DNA of 64,000 nucleotides. Source: Jiangella gansuensis DSM 44835 (GTDB taxonomy: Bacteria > Actinomycetota > Actinomycetes > Jiangellales > Jiangellaceae). Position numbers and translations under genes: made by a program. The stretch covers positions 4,582,697-4,646,696 of the forward strand of contig NZ_KI911782.1 in the NCBI RefSeq assembly GCF_000515395.1. Reading direction: 5' to 3'. Shown here one piece after another: positions 49,623-59,323 of this stretch. The notes under the pieces are model-generated. The model made no database searches. It was not told the DNA's origin and saw only the letters and a program-made list of their open reading frames with translations. Numbering within the stretch: the first letter of the stretch is position 1; every line of letters starts with the position of its first letter.

Positions 49623-50462
49623 ATGGTCGGCCAGACCTTCCGGGAACGGCCCCCGCCGGCGCGGCTGGCTGGGCTCGTCTCGGCGGCCTGGGTGCAGCGG
49701 GTGCTGCCCGGCGCGCCGCCGTATCCGCATCGCGACATCCCGAACGGCTGCGTGCACCTGGTGTGCCGGTCCGGCGCGACGCCGTGCGTGGTGGGGCCAC
49801 TGACCGCGCCGCGGACCGAGGTACTCGCACCGGGCAGTGTCGTCGTCGGGCTGCGGTTCCGGCCCGGCGCGGCCGTGGCGGTGCTCGGCATGCCGGCCGC
49901 CGAGCTCACCGATCTGGTGGTGGACGCGACCGACCTGTGGGGGGCGACGGCGCTGGCCGCCGGCGAACGGGTGGCGGCCGCCGCCTCGGGCGACGACGCG
50001 GCGATCGCGGCGCTGGAGGGTCTGGTGGAGACGGCCTGGCAGGCCGGGGCGCACACCCCGGACCCGCTGATGGCCGAGGCGGTGCGCCGGCTGATGCCGT
50101 GGCACGCCGGTGACGTCCGCAGTGTCGGCGCCCAGCTGAGCCTGTCCGAGCGCGGCTTCCGGCGGCGTTGCCGCGACGTGGTCGGCGTCGGGCCGAAGAC
50201 GTTGCAGCGGATGCTGCGCTTCCAGGGCTTCCTCGCCCGGGCCCAGTTCGCTCTGGCCCGCGGCGGATCGCCGGCGGACGGTGGACTGGCGCGGCTGTCC
50301 GTCGACACCGGCTATGCCGACCAGGCGCACCTGACCCGCGAGTGCGTGCGGCTGACCGGGGCCACTCCGCGCGAGTTCCTGCGCGCGACCCAGGAGACCT
50401 GCGGGTGCGGACACGACCACGCCGCCTCCTTCGTCCCACTGCTGGGGCCGCGGCCGGGCTGA
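49623..50462 (+). CDS. AraC-family regulator
   Basis: 279 residues from ATG 49623; the ORF is open back to GTG 49563, overlapping the GTPase gene, but the family N-terminus (AGLVSAAWVQRVLPGAPPYP) favours the later start. Sensor domain 1-150, AraC HTH 175-260 (RSVGAQLSLSERGFRRRC, LARLSVDTGYADQAHLTREC). The end has CGCGHDH, possibly a metal site. Upstream of the oxidoreductase gene it likely controls. Confidence 0.88.
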   Translation: MVGQTFRERPPPARLAGLVSAAWVQRVLPGAPPYPHRDIPNGCVHLVCRSGATPCVVGPLTAPRTEVLAPGSVVVGLRFRPGAAVAVLGMPAAELTDLVVDATDLWGATALAAGERVAAAASGDDAAIAALEGLVETAWQAGAHTPDPLMAEAVRRLMPWHAGDVRSVGAQLSLSERGFRRRCRDVVGVGPKTLQRMLRFQGFLARAQFALARGGSPADGGLARLSVDTGYADQAHLTRECVRLTGATPREFLRATQETCGCGHDHAASFVPLLGPRPG

Positions 50463-50526
50463 GCCGTCCACCGGCTGGCCGTTTCGTTCAAGAACCGCCC
50501 ACCCGGCCGGTCCTACCGTCGTCGGC

Positions 50527-51927
50527 ATGACGACCACACACGGCGGCCCGTCCGCCGGCACGTGGCGTGCGTTCCAGGACAGCGTGGACGGCGACGTCCT
50601 GCGGCCCGGCATGCCGGGGTTCGACACGGCCCACGCACCGGCCTTCGGAGGCGGCGGGACCGCGGTGCCGCTCGCCGTGGTGCGCTGCCACACAACGGCG
50701 GATGTCGCCGAGGCTGTCGGCCTGGCCCGCCGGCACCGGCTCCCGGCCGTCCCGCGCAGCGGCGGGCACTGCTTCGTCCGCCGCTCGTCGACCTCCGGCC
50801 TGCTCATCGACGTGGGGCCGATGCGGGCGGTCGCGGTGGACGGCGACGTCGTCACCGTCGGCGCCGGCGCCCGGCTCGGTGAGCTCGCCGGCGCACTGGG
50901 CACGCACGGGCTGGCGCTGCCGGCCGGCTGCGGCCCGACGGTCGGCGTCGCCGGGCTGACCCTCGGCGGCGGCTTCGGCATCCTCGGACGCAGCCACGGA
51001 CTGATGGCGGACCGGCTGCTGGCCGCGCGCGTCGTGCTCGCCGACGGCCGGATCGTCGAGTGCGACGAGCACCACGACGGCGACCTGTTCTGGGCGTTGC
51101 GCGGCGCCGGCGGCGGCCAGTTCGGCATCGTCACGGCGCTGACGTTCCGGGCGGTCGCGGCGCCGGACGCCACTGCTTTCCACGCCGTGTGGCCGGTCGC
51201 GGCCGCCGCGCGGATGCTGGACGCCTGGCAGCATTGGTCACCGTCGGCGCCGGATCGGTTGGCCGCCAGCCTCCTCCTGGTCGCGGGCCCGGAGCCGGAG
51301 GAGCAGCCGGTGGTCAACCTGTTCGGTGCGATGCTGGACACCGAGCCGGCGACGACGGCGGCACTGGAGCGGTTCGCCGGCGTCGTGGGCTCGGACCCGG
51401 TGAGCTGTACCGCGGCGACCCGGGACTATCCCGAGACGAAGCGCTACCTGGCCGACCTCGGCGCCCGGATGGGCGCCTCGATCCCGGCCGGGCTGCAGGC
51501 CAGCCGCTCGGAGTTCGTCGCCCGGCCGCTGTCGTCCTCGGCCGTGGAGGCGCTGATCGGTCACTTCACCACGGACCGGACACCGGGGCAGACGCGGGAG
51601 CTCGATCTCAGCCCGTGGGGCGGAGCCTATGCGCGCACGCCCGCGGCGGCGACCGCCTTCGCCCACCGGGACGCCAGCTTCCTGCTCAAGCACGCGGTGG
51701 CGGCGCCGCGGGGCGGTGACCGTGCCGCGGCGGAGACCTGGCTGGATCGGTCCTGGGGCATCGCGCACCCGTGGGGGACCGGCGGCGTCTACCCGAACTT
51801 CCCCGACCCCCGGCTGACCGACGGGCCGCGCGCCTACCACGGAAACAACCTGGAACGTCTGCGCCAGGTGAAGTCGCGCTACGACGCCGATGAGTTCTTC
51901 CGCTTCCCGCAGTCCATCCGACCGTGA
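50527..51927 (+). CDS. FAD-linked oxidase with BBE C-terminus
   Basis: 466 residues. FAD-binding VAO-type domain: PRSGGHCF with the covalent-FAD His, GCGPTVGVAGLTLGGGFG and FWALRGAGGGQFGIVTALTF; BBE-type end (YHGNNLERLRQVKSRYDADE). Cys for bicovalent attachment is replaced in CGPTVGVAG. Oxidises alcohols, sugars or alkaloid-like compounds. ATG at 50527; followed after 32 bases by the PPOX gene. Confidence 0.92.
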   Translation: MTTTHGGPSAGTWRAFQDSVDGDVLRPGMPGFDTAHAPAFGGGGTAVPLAVVRCHTTADVAEAVGLARRHRLPAVPRSGGHCFVRRSSTSGLLIDVGPMRAVAVDGDVVTVGAGARLGELAGALGTHGLALPAGCGPTVGVAGLTLGGGFGILGRSHGLMADRLLAARVVLADGRIVECDEHHDGDLFWALRGAGGGQFGIVTALTFRAVAAPDATAFHAVWPVAAAARMLDAWQHWSPSAPDRLAASLLLVAGPEPEEQPVVNLFGAMLDTEPATTAALERFAGVVGSDPVSCTAATRDYPETKRYLADLGARMGASIPAGLQASRSEFVARPLSSSAVEALIGHFTTDRTPGQTRELDLSPWGGAYARTPAAATAFAHRDASFLLKHAVAAPRGGDRAAAETWLDRSWGIAHPWGTGGVYPNFPDPRLTDGPRAYHGNNLERLRQVKSRYDADEFFRFPQSIRP

Positions 51928-51959
51928 CCACCGACCGTCCGTCGAGGAAGGGAACGACC

Positions 51960-52349
51960 ATGCCCGAACTGACCGACGAGGCTCGCCGGCTCCTCGGTGG
52001 CGCCCACCGCGCCCACCTGGCGACCCTCCTGCCCGACGGCTCCCCGCACAGCGTCCCGCTCTGGATCGGCCTGGAGGGCGACCTGATCAGCTTCCAGACG
52101 TCGCCGAACTCCCGCAAGGCCCGCAACGTCGCACGAGACCCCCGGGTGGCGGTGTCGGTGATCGACCGTGACGACCCGCACCGGACCGCCCTGGTCCGCG
52201 GCCGCGTCGTCGAACAGGTCGACGGCGACCGCGGCTGGGCGATGATCGACCGGATGTCGCAGGCCTACCTGGGCATGCCGTATCCGGAACGCGCGGACCG
52301 GGTGGCCTATCTGATCGAACCCGAGCACGTCCGGACCGTCGCCTTCTGA
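51960..52349 (+). CDS. F420-dependent PPOX-class protein
   Basis: 129 residues from ATG 51960 (AGGAAGGGAAC before it); ATG 51924 is an alternative that overlaps the previous stop. Split-barrel motif RAHLATLLPDGSPHSVPLWI, KARNVARDPRVAVSVIDRDD, typical of F420-binding PPOX proteins. Oxidoreductase of small molecules, likely in one unit with the FAD-linked oxidase. Confidence 0.88.
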   Translation: MPELTDEARRLLGGAHRAHLATLLPDGSPHSVPLWIGLEGDLISFQTSPNSRKARNVARDPRVAVSVIDRDDPHRTALVRGRVVEQVDGDRGWAMIDRMSQAYLGMPYPERADRVAYLIEPEHVRTVAF

Positions 52350-52394
52350 CGAGCCACCACCGCCGCGCCGTGCTCGGCGTGGCAGGGTAGGCGC

Positions 52395-55300
52395 GTGCAT
52401 GTCGCGATCCTCGGCCCGCTGCAGCTCACGGACGCCGGCACGGTGGTCGAGGTGGGCGGTGCGCGGTTGCGCGCGCTGCTGGTGAGGCTCGCGGCCGAGC
52501 CCGGCGGAACGGTGAGCGCCGGCGCGCTGTCCGAGGCGCTGTGGCCCGGCGAGGCTCCGGCTGATCCCGTCAACGCGGTGCAGTCGCTGGTGTCGCGGCT
52601 ACGTAAGGTCCTGCCTGCCGGTGCCACCGTGGTGCCGGTGTCCGGCGGTTACCGTCTCGACCTGCCGCCGGGCGCCGTCGACCTGACTCGCTTCGAACGG
52701 CTGGTCGCGGAGGGGCGGAGGTCGCTGCGGGCCGGCGACCCAGCGGCCGCGGTGCCGCCGTTGCGCGAGGCGCTGGGCCTGTGGCGGGGTGAGCCGCTGA
52801 GCGACATCGCAGCCGCGCCGTTCGCGACCGCCCTCGCCGCCCGGCTGGAGGAGTTGCGGCTGACGGCGGCCGAGGACCTCGCGGAGGCGGAACTCGCCAG
52901 GGGCGGCGGCGCCGACGTGGTCGCCCGGCTCGAGCAACTGGTCGCGGCGCATCCGCTGCGGGAGCGGTTGCGGGCCCTGCAGGTGCGGGCACTGACCATG
53001 ACCGGCCGGCGGGCCGAAGCACTGGCTGCCTTCGAGGCGGCCCGCGGCGCGCTGGCCGACCAACTCGGCAGTGACCCCGGCCCGGACCTCCGTGCGGCAC
53101 ATCTCGCCGCGCTGCGCGACGACGAGCACCCACCCGCCCGGCCCGCGAGCACGCTGCCGCGCCCGCTGACCACCCTGATCGGCCGCGACGACGAACGCGC
53201 CCAGGTGCGGGGAGCGCTGCACCGGTCCCGGCTCGTGACCCTGGTGGGCCCCGGCGGTACCGGCAAGACCCGCCTGGCCACGGAGGTGGGGGCCGACCTG
53301 GCGGGTGAGACCGCCGGCGGGGTCTGGCTGGTCGAGCTCGGCGCCCTGGCCGACCCGGCGGACATCGCGCCCGCGATCGCCGACACGTTGCACCTGGCCG
53401 CCGACTCCGGGCTGACCGTCGCCGGCACCCGCCCGCCGGACGCGCTGACCCGGATCGTCGAGGCGATCGGCACCAGTGACACCGTCGTCGTGCTCGACAA
53501 CTGCGAGCACCTCGTGGACGCGGTCGCGCCGCTGGCGGAGACGCTGCTGAGGCGGTGCCCGGGCCTACGGGTGCTGGCGACCAGCCGAGAACCGCTGCGG
53601 GTGGCGGGGGAGGCGCTGCAGGAGGTGCCGCCGCTGGCCGAGGCCGACGCGATCCGGCTCTTCACGCAACGGGCCCGCGACATCCGGCCGGACGCGGTGA
53701 ATGACGGATCCGACCGGCCGGTGGCGGCGGAGATCTGCCGCCGGCTCGACGGGCTCCCGCTGGCCATCGAGCTGGCGGCGGCCCGGCTGCGCACCCTGCC
53801 GCTGGCCGAGCTGGCCCGCCGGCTCGGCGACCGGTTCGACGTGCTCAGCCATGGCACGCGCACCGCACCGGCCCGGCACCGCACGCTGCGCGATGTCGTT
53901 GCCTGGAGCTGGGAGCTCCTCGACGCCGGTGAACAGCGGTTCCTGTCCCGGCTGGCCGTCCTGCCCGGCACCGTCTCAGCGGACGCTGCCGCCCGCGTGG
54001 GCGACGACGCCGGCGGACCGGATCTGCTCGCCGCACTGGTCGACAAGTCGCTGCTGCAGCTCGTCGACGGCCCGCAGCCGCGGTACCGGATGCTGGAGAC
54101 GATCCGCGAGTTCGCGGCGGACCGGCTGGCCGCGGCCGGCGAGCTGGCCCGCGCGCAGGCCGCGCTCGTCGGCTACGCGACCGAGCTGGCCGAACGGGCC
54201 GAGCCGCACCTGCGCACCGGCGACCAGCTGGTGTGGCTGGCCCGGCTGCGCGACGAGCACGACACGCTCGGTGCAGCGATGCGCTGCGCCGAGCGGTCCG
54301 GCGACGGCGCGGCGGCCCTCCGGCTGGCGGCCGCGCTCGCGCAGTACTGGACGGTTCGCTCCGATCACTCCCGGGCCACCGGCCGGCTGCGGCAGGCACT
54401 CGTCGGCGCCGGCAGCGGTGCGGCGGCTGAGCACGTCGCCGTCGTCGCCACGTATCACCTGCTCAACGCCGCGATGTCCGGTGAGCTCCCGGACGCGGCG
54501 ACGGTCGCGGACCTGGTGACCGGCCGGGTGGACGAGCTGTGCGCCGCGAGCTCCCACCCGGCGGTGACGCTGCTACGCCCACTGCTCGCCCTGGTGGCGG
54601 ATGAGGTCGGCGACGGTGTCGCGCTCGCCGACGAGTTGCTGGCCACGCAGGATCCCTGGACCAGAGGCAGCCTCCTGCTGGTCCGGTCGCTGCTCGGCGG
54701 TGCGCACGGCGACATGGTCGAGGCCTGTGACCGGCTGGCCGAGGCCGCTCAGGAGTTCGGTGCGGCCGGCGAGCGATGGGGCCGGATGACCGCGCTCACG
54801 TTCCTGGCGATCATGCGCACGATGTTCGGCGACACCGACGCCGCTGCGGCCCTGCAGGACGCGGTGCGGCTGCGCCGCGAGCTGGAACCGGACGACGACG
54901 CCGTCGAGCAGCGGGCCTGGCTGGCCCAGCTGCTGGCCTGGACCGGCGACGAGCAGCGCGCCCGGGCCGACCTGCTGGAGCTGGTCCGTCCGGTCGCCGG
55001 CCGGCCGGCCCGCTACGTCATCCTCGCCCAGGTGGTCCTCGGCGATCTGGCCCGCGGCGGGGGCGATCTCGTCGACGCAGACCGGTGGTACCGAGCCGCC
55101 GACGAGGGCGTGCGCGCGTCCGGCGAGTCCATGTTCGTGGCCGTCCTGAAGACCTCCCGGGCGCAGCTGGCGGTAGCCGCCGGCGAGCTCGACGGCGCCG
55201 CGAAGCAGCTGCGCTCCGCCCTGGGCGTCGCCCTCGACATCCGGGACCTGCCACTGGCGGCGGCCGTCGCCGTCGGCGTGGCCGCGATGCTGGCGGCCGG

Positions 55301-55508
55301 CGGGCGGGACCGGGAGGCCGCGACGACGCTGGGCGCCGCCCACGGCTTGCGCGGCGCCGCGGACCCGCTGAATCCGGACGTCATCGCGGTGACGGAGCGG
55401 CTGCGGGACAGGCTCGGGCCGGATGCGTTCGCCGCCGCCTACGAGCACGGCCGCTCCCTGGACGCCACGGCAGCCACCGAGCTGGTCCGCGGCTACACCC
55501 GGCGCTGA
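52395..55508 (+). CDS. AfsR/SARP-like regulator (BTAD, NB-ARC, TPR)
   Basis: 1037 residues from GTG 52395. Winged-helix DNA-binding part 1-95, bacterial transcriptional activation domain to about 240, then an ATPase with P-loop GPGGTGKT and Walker B VVVLDNCEHL, followed by an alpha-helical sensor half with TPR-like repeats. Members activate secondary metabolite or export genes. It converges on the drrAB-like ABC exporter and precedes no biosynthetic genes. Confidence 0.9.
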   Translation: MHVAILGPLQLTDAGTVVEVGGARLRALLVRLAAEPGGTVSAGALSEALWPGEAPADPVNAVQSLVSRLRKVLPAGATVVPVSGGYRLDLPPGAVDLTRFERLVAEGRRSLRAGDPAAAVPPLREALGLWRGEPLSDIAAAPFATALAARLEELRLTAAEDLAEAELARGGGADVVARLEQLVAAHPLRERLRALQVRALTMTGRRAEALAAFEAARGALADQLGSDPGPDLRAAHLAALRDDEHPPARPASTLPRPLTTLIGRDDERAQVRGALHRSRLVTLVGPGGTGKTRLATEVGADLAGETAGGVWLVELGALADPADIAPAIADTLHLAADSGLTVAGTRPPDALTRIVEAIGTSDTVVVLDNCEHLVDAVAPLAETLLRRCPGLRVLATSREPLRVAGEALQEVPPLAEADAIRLFTQRARDIRPDAVNDGSDRPVAAEICRRLDGLPLAIELAAARLRTLPLAELARRLGDRFDVLSHGTRTAPARHRTLRDVVAWSWELLDAGEQRFLSRLAVLPGTVSADAAARVGDDAGGPDLLAALVDKSLLQLVDGPQPRYRMLETIREFAADRLAAAGELARAQAALVGYATELAERAEPHLRTGDQLVWLARLRDEHDTLGAAMRCAERSGDGAAALRLAAALAQYWTVRSDHSRATGRLRQALVGAGSGAAAEHVAVVATYHLLNAAMSGELPDAATVADLVTGRVDELCAASSHPAVTLLRPLLALVADEVGDGVALADELLATQDPWTRGSLLLVRSLLGGAHGDMVEACDRLAEAAQEFGAAGERWGRMTALTFLAIMRTMFGDTDAAAALQDAVRLRRELEPDDDAVEQRAWLAQLLAWTGDEQRARADLLELVRPVAGRPARYVILAQVVLGDLARGGGDLVDADRWYRAADEGVRASGESMFVAVLKTSRAQLAVAAGELDGAAKQLRSALGVALDIRDLPLAAAVAVGVAAMLAAGGRDREAATTLGAAHGLRGAADPLNPDVIAVTERLRDRLGPDAFAAAYEHGRSLDATAATELVRGYTRR

Positions 55509-56269
55509 TACGCGCGCACCGCCAGCGGCACGAACACCACCAGGAACGCCGCCGACCACGCCAGCGTCGCCACGACCGACGAACCCAGCGGCTCGTCGAG
55601 CAGCAACGCCGACGTCGCGTCCATCACGTGCGTCACGGGGTTGATGTCGACCCAGGCCTGCAGCCAGCCGGGCAGCGTCTCCGTCGGCGCCACCATGTCG
55701 GTGCCGAACGCCAGCGGGAAGATGCCGAGGAAGGCGATGGTGGTCACCAGCGTCTCCTCCTTCACTACAACCCCGATCAGCACGTTCACCCAGCTGAGGG
55801 CGAACCCGAACAGGACGGCCAGTCCGGCCGCAGCCAGCGCCGACAACACATCCGTCTGCACCCGGAACCCCAGCACGAACCCGAGGACGAACAGGCTGCC
55901 GACGGCGATGACGTACCGCACGCCGTCGCCCAGCACCGAGCCGATCAACGGCGCCGACCGGGGGATGGGCAGGCTGCGGAACCGGTCGAAGACGCCCTTC
56001 TTGATGTCGAGGTTGATGCTGAGGCCGGTGGAGGTCATCCCGGTGAGGATGGCGGTCATCACCAGCACGCCGGGGAACACGTACTGCAGGTAGTCCTGGG
56101 TCGATCCGGCGACAGCGCCGCCGAACAGGTACACGAACAGCAACAGGAAGATCACCGGCAGCATGACGGCGTCGGTGAACAGGCCCGGGTTGCGGCGCAT
56201 CTTGGTGAGGTTGCGGCCGGCCAGCGCAAAGCTGTGCCGGGCCAGTGCGTACGGACGGTGGGTGGTCAT
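55493..56269 (-). CDS. ABC-2 type exporter permease (DrrB-like)
   Basis: 258 residues, six membrane segments; SLPIPRSAPLIGSVLGDGVR is the conserved loop and INPVTHVMDATSALLL the late signature of the DrrB group. ATG at 56269 overlaps the ATPase stop by 4 bases. With the ATPase exports hydrophobic drugs or lipids. The last 16 bases overlap the end of the AfsR-like gene. Confidence 0.92.
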   Translation of the reverse strand: MTTHRPYALARHSFALAGRNLTKMRRNPGLFTDAVMLPVIFLLLFVYLFGGAVAGSTQDYLQYVFPGVLVMTAILTGMTSTGLSINLDIKKGVFDRFRSLPIPRSAPLIGSVLGDGVRYVIAVGSLFVLGFVLGFRVQTDVLSALAAAGLAVLFGFALSWVNVLIGVVVKEETLVTTIAFLGIFPLAFGTDMVAPTETLPGWLQAWVDINPVTHVMDATSALLLDEPLGSSVVATLAWSAAFLVVFVPLAVRAYQRRV

Positions 56270-57216
56270 CGGCGGACCTCCGCGCGGGCGGTTCGGTCGG
56301 TGAGGGCATGGAACACGTCGTCGAGGCTCGGCAGCCGCAACGACAACTCGGTGACGGCGATGCCGGCGTCTGACAGCGCGACCACCGCGGAACGCAGCGT
56401 CGCGTCGTCGTCGGCGGCGACGGTGAGCACGCCGCGACCGGCCGTCTCGGGGGTACGGCCGGTCGCCCCCGCGAGCAGCGCGCCGGCCTCGCCGAGGCGG
56501 TCCGGGTCGGCCGGCCGGACGACGAGCGTCCTGCCCCCGACGATGCGTTTGAGCTCCGGCGGGGTTCCGTGCGCGACGATCTGGCCGCCGTCGAGGACGG
56601 AGATCTCGTCGGCGAGCGCATCGGCCTCCTCCAGATACTGGGTGGTCAGCAACACGGTGCCGCCGTCGGCGGTCATGGCGCGGATCATGCGCCACACGTC
56701 CTCGCGCTTGCCCGGGTCGAGCCCGGTGGTGGGCTCGTCCAGGAACACGATGCTCGGATGGCCCACCATGCTGGCCGCCAGGTCGAGGCGCCTGCGCATG
56801 CCGCCGGAGTACGTCGACACCCGCCGGTCGGCGGCCTCGGTGAGGTCGAAACGCTCCAGCAGCTCACGGGCGCGGGCCCGGGCGTCGGGTCCGCGACGAT
56901 CGAGCAGCCGGCCGAACAGGACGAGGTTCTCCGTGCCGGTGAGGTCCTCGTCGACCGACGCGTACTGGCCGGTCAGCCCGATTCGCCGGCGGACCGCGGC
57001 CGCGTCGGCCTGGACGTCGAGGCCGTCCACCCAGGCGCGGCCCTCGTCGGGGCGCAGGAGAGTGGCCAGGATGCGCACCGCCGTCGTCTTGCCGGCACCG
57101 TTCGGCCCGAGGACGCCGAGCACGGTCCCGCGTTCGGCGGTGAGGTCGACGCCGGCCAGCGCGGTGGTGTCGCCGAACCGCTTGACCAGGCCTGCTGTCT
57201 GGAATGCATACGTCAT
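56266..57216 (-). CDS. Drug-exporter ABC ATPase (DrrA-like)
   Basis: 316 residues. Walker A GPNGAGKTTA, signature YSGGMRRRLD, Walker B SIVFLDEPTTGLD and the H-loop-like position LTTQYLEEAD (Gln where others have His, as in DrrA). The C-terminal domain (VTELSLRLPSLDDVFHALTD) is characteristic of daunorubicin-type exporters. First gene of the exporter operon. Confidence 0.94.
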   Translation of the reverse strand: MTYAFQTAGLVKRFGDTTALAGVDLTAERGTVLGVLGPNGAGKTTAVRILATLLRPDEGRAWVDGLDVQADAAAVRRRIGLTGQYASVDEDLTGTENLVLFGRLLDRRGPDARARARELLERFDLTEAADRRVSTYSGGMRRRLDLAASMVGHPSIVFLDEPTTGLDPGKREDVWRMIRAMTADGGTVLLTTQYLEEADALADEISVLDGGQIVAHGTPPELKRIVGGRTLVVRPADPDRLGEAGALLAGATGRTPETAGRGVLTVAADDDATLRSAVVALSDAGIAVTELSLRLPSLDDVFHALTDRTARAEVRR

Positions 57217-57328
57217 ACGGGTGAGCGTGCGGGACGGCACTGGCAGACCGCGCACATCCGGCTGACAGCGCGGGATCATGCTGCCTGAACGTGATCGGGT
57301 AGGTCCTTGTGTTTAAGATGCGACGGTT

Positions 57329-57345
57329 GAGCAAGCGCTTACCCG
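57329..57345. promoter_or_regulatory. LacI-type operator
   Basis: GCAAGCGCTTAC (57331-57342) is a near-perfect palindrome of the form recognised by many LacI-family repressors. It lies 67 bases upstream of the hydroxyacid dehydrogenase ATG, after the divergent exporter. Confidence 0.5.
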
Positions 57346-57408
57346 GTTGTCCGGACCTGGGCTCCGGCTGGTAGGCAGGTAACCTACGCCGACGTCCCGG
57401 AGGAACCG

Positions 57409-58422
57409 ATGACCGACGAGCGGGTCAAGGTCATGCTGGTCATGGGTGAGCGCCCGTACCAGGACCTGTTCGACGACGAGCTTCTACGCCGCCTCGACGC
57501 GCTGGCCGACCGGGTCCTGCCCGGCCCGGTCGCCGGCTTCGAGGCGCCCGGGGTGCGCGACCGGCTGGCCGAGACCGACGTGCTGCTCACGTCGTGGGGC
57601 TGCCCGCCGCTCGACGAGGCCGTCCTCGCCGCCGCACCCCGGTTGCGGGCCGTGCTGCACGCGGCCGGCAGCGTGAAGCACCACGTCACCGACGCCTGCT
57701 GGGACCGCGGCCTCACCGTCACCACGGCGGCTGCCGCGAACGCCGTCCCGGTCGCCGAGTACACGCTCGCCGCGGTGCTGACCGCCGGGAAACGGATCCG
57801 GCAGTTCGCCGCCGGGTTCCGGGCCAGGCCGGGTGAAGTGGCCTGGCGGTACACCGTCCCGGGCGCGTCCAACTACCGAAAGGTCGTCGGCGTCGTCGGG
57901 TTCTCCCGCATCGGCCGGCTGGTCACCGAGTTGCTGCGGCCGTTCGACCTGCGCGTTCTCGTGGCCGACCCGTACGTCGACGAGGCCGAGATCGTGGCCG
58001 CGGGTGCGGTGCCGGCCGAGCTGGACGACCTGTTCACCCGCAGCGACATCGTGACGCTGCACGCGCCGTCGCTGCCGTCCACCCGGCACCTGGTCGATGC
58101 GCGCCGGCTGGCGCTCATGAGCGACGACGCCACCCTGATCAACACGGCTCGCGGCGCACTGGTGGACACCGCGGCGCTCACCGCCGAGTGCGCGCGAGGC
58201 CGGCTGCACGCCGTCCTCGACGTCACCGATCCCGAGCCGCTGCCGCCGGACTCCCCGCTCTACCGGCTGCCGAACGTCGTGCTCACGCCGCACGTCGCGG
58301 GTGCCATGGGCACCGAGCGCCGTCGGCTGGCCGCGCTGGCCCTGGACGAGCTGTCGCGACTGCTCGACGGCGTCCCGCTGCACCACCAGGTGTACCGGTC
58401 GGACCTGGCGGTGCAGGCATGA
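57409..58422 (+). CDS. D-2-hydroxyacid dehydrogenase family protein
   Basis: 337 residues. NAD-binding VGVVGFSRIGRLV, Arg in NTARGALVD, Glu in DVTDPEPLP and His in LTPHVAGAMG. Oxidises or reduces 2-hydroxyacids such as glycerate derivatives. Overlaps the next gene (ATGA). The pair with a sugar isomerase under a LacI-type site suggests sugar or polyol degradation. Confidence 0.92.
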   Translation: MTDERVKVMLVMGERPYQDLFDDELLRRLDALADRVLPGPVAGFEAPGVRDRLAETDVLLTSWGCPPLDEAVLAAAPRLRAVLHAAGSVKHHVTDACWDRGLTVTTAAAANAVPVAEYTLAAVLTAGKRIRQFAAGFRARPGEVAWRYTVPGASNYRKVVGVVGFSRIGRLVTELLRPFDLRVLVADPYVDEAEIVAAGAVPAELDDLFTRSDIVTLHAPSLPSTRHLVDARRLALMSDDATLINTARGALVDTAALTAECARGRLHAVLDVTDPEPLPPDSPLYRLPNVVLTPHVAGAMGTERRRLAALALDELSRLLDGVPLHHQVYRSDLAVQA

Positions 58423-59231
58423 GCGGGCGGCTGGTGCCGGGCCTGGTGTCCATCACGTTCCGGCAGTTCGGCGTGGCCGAGGTGCTCGACCTGATGACGC
58501 GAGCGGGGCTGCGAGCGGTCGAATGGGGCGGCGACGCCCACGTGCCGGCCGGTGACATCGAGGCGGCGCGCCGGACCGCGGAGCTGAGCGCCGCGGCCGG
58601 CATCGAGGTGGCCGCCTACGGCTCCTACTACCGTGCCGGCGACGACGACCCCGAGGCGTTCGAGCCGGTGCTGCGGACCGCGGTCGCCCTGGGCGCGCCG
58701 CGGATCCGGATCTGGGCCGGCACCGTCGGCTCGGCCGAGGCGGGCCCGGCGGTCCGGGAACGCGTCGCCGCCGACCTGCGCCGCATCGCCGGACTGGCCG
58801 CCGGTCACGGCGTCGGGATCGCCGTGGAGCACCACCCGAACACACTGACCGACACTCTGGAGACCGCGCTCGAGCTCTACGCCGCCGCCGGTCACCCGGG
58901 TGTTCGGCCCTACTGGCAGCCGCGGGTCGGCCAGGACGTCACGTCGTGCCTGGCGGAGGTCACGGCGCTGTTGCCGTCGCTGGTGACCGCCCACGTTTTC
59001 ACCTGGGCCGCCGACGGCGAGCGGCTCGCCCTGGCGGACGGCGCGGAGCTGTGGGAACCGACGCTCGCCACCCTCGCCGGTGCGGACGAACACGGCGCCG
59101 GCGCCGGCGACGGTGCCCGCTATGCGTTGCTGGAGTTCGTCCGCGGCGACGACCCGGCGGCTTTCCTGGACGATGCCGCCACGCTGCACGGCTGGCTCGC
59201 GGCACTCCCGCCCGAAAGTGTGAGGGGGTGA
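58419..59231 (+). CDS. Sugar phosphate isomerase/epimerase-like (xylose isomerase-like TIM barrel)
   Basis: 270 residues from ATG 58419. TIM barrel with metal ligands suggested by GIAVEHHPNTL (Glu), and VTAHVFTWAAD (His). The family isomerises or epimerises sugars and inositols. Operon with the dehydrogenase. Confidence 0.88.
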   Translation: MSGRLVPGLVSITFRQFGVAEVLDLMTRAGLRAVEWGGDAHVPAGDIEAARRTAELSAAAGIEVAAYGSYYRAGDDDPEAFEPVLRTAVALGAPRIRIWAGTVGSAEAGPAVRERVAADLRRIAGLAAGHGVGIAVEHHPNTLTDTLETALELYAAAGHPGVRPYWQPRVGQDVTSCLAEVTALLPSLVTAHVFTWAADGERLALADGAELWEPTLATLAGADEHGAGAGDGARYALLEFVRGDDPAAFLDDAATLHGWLAALPPESVRG

Positions 59232-59323
59232 AATGTCGGAAACCCTGTCTGTTGCGTAGCTTGGTACGCGATCATGGTGAGGCAATGGGGGGCCTGGGCG
59301 GAGGCACTCGGAGGTTTTGATCG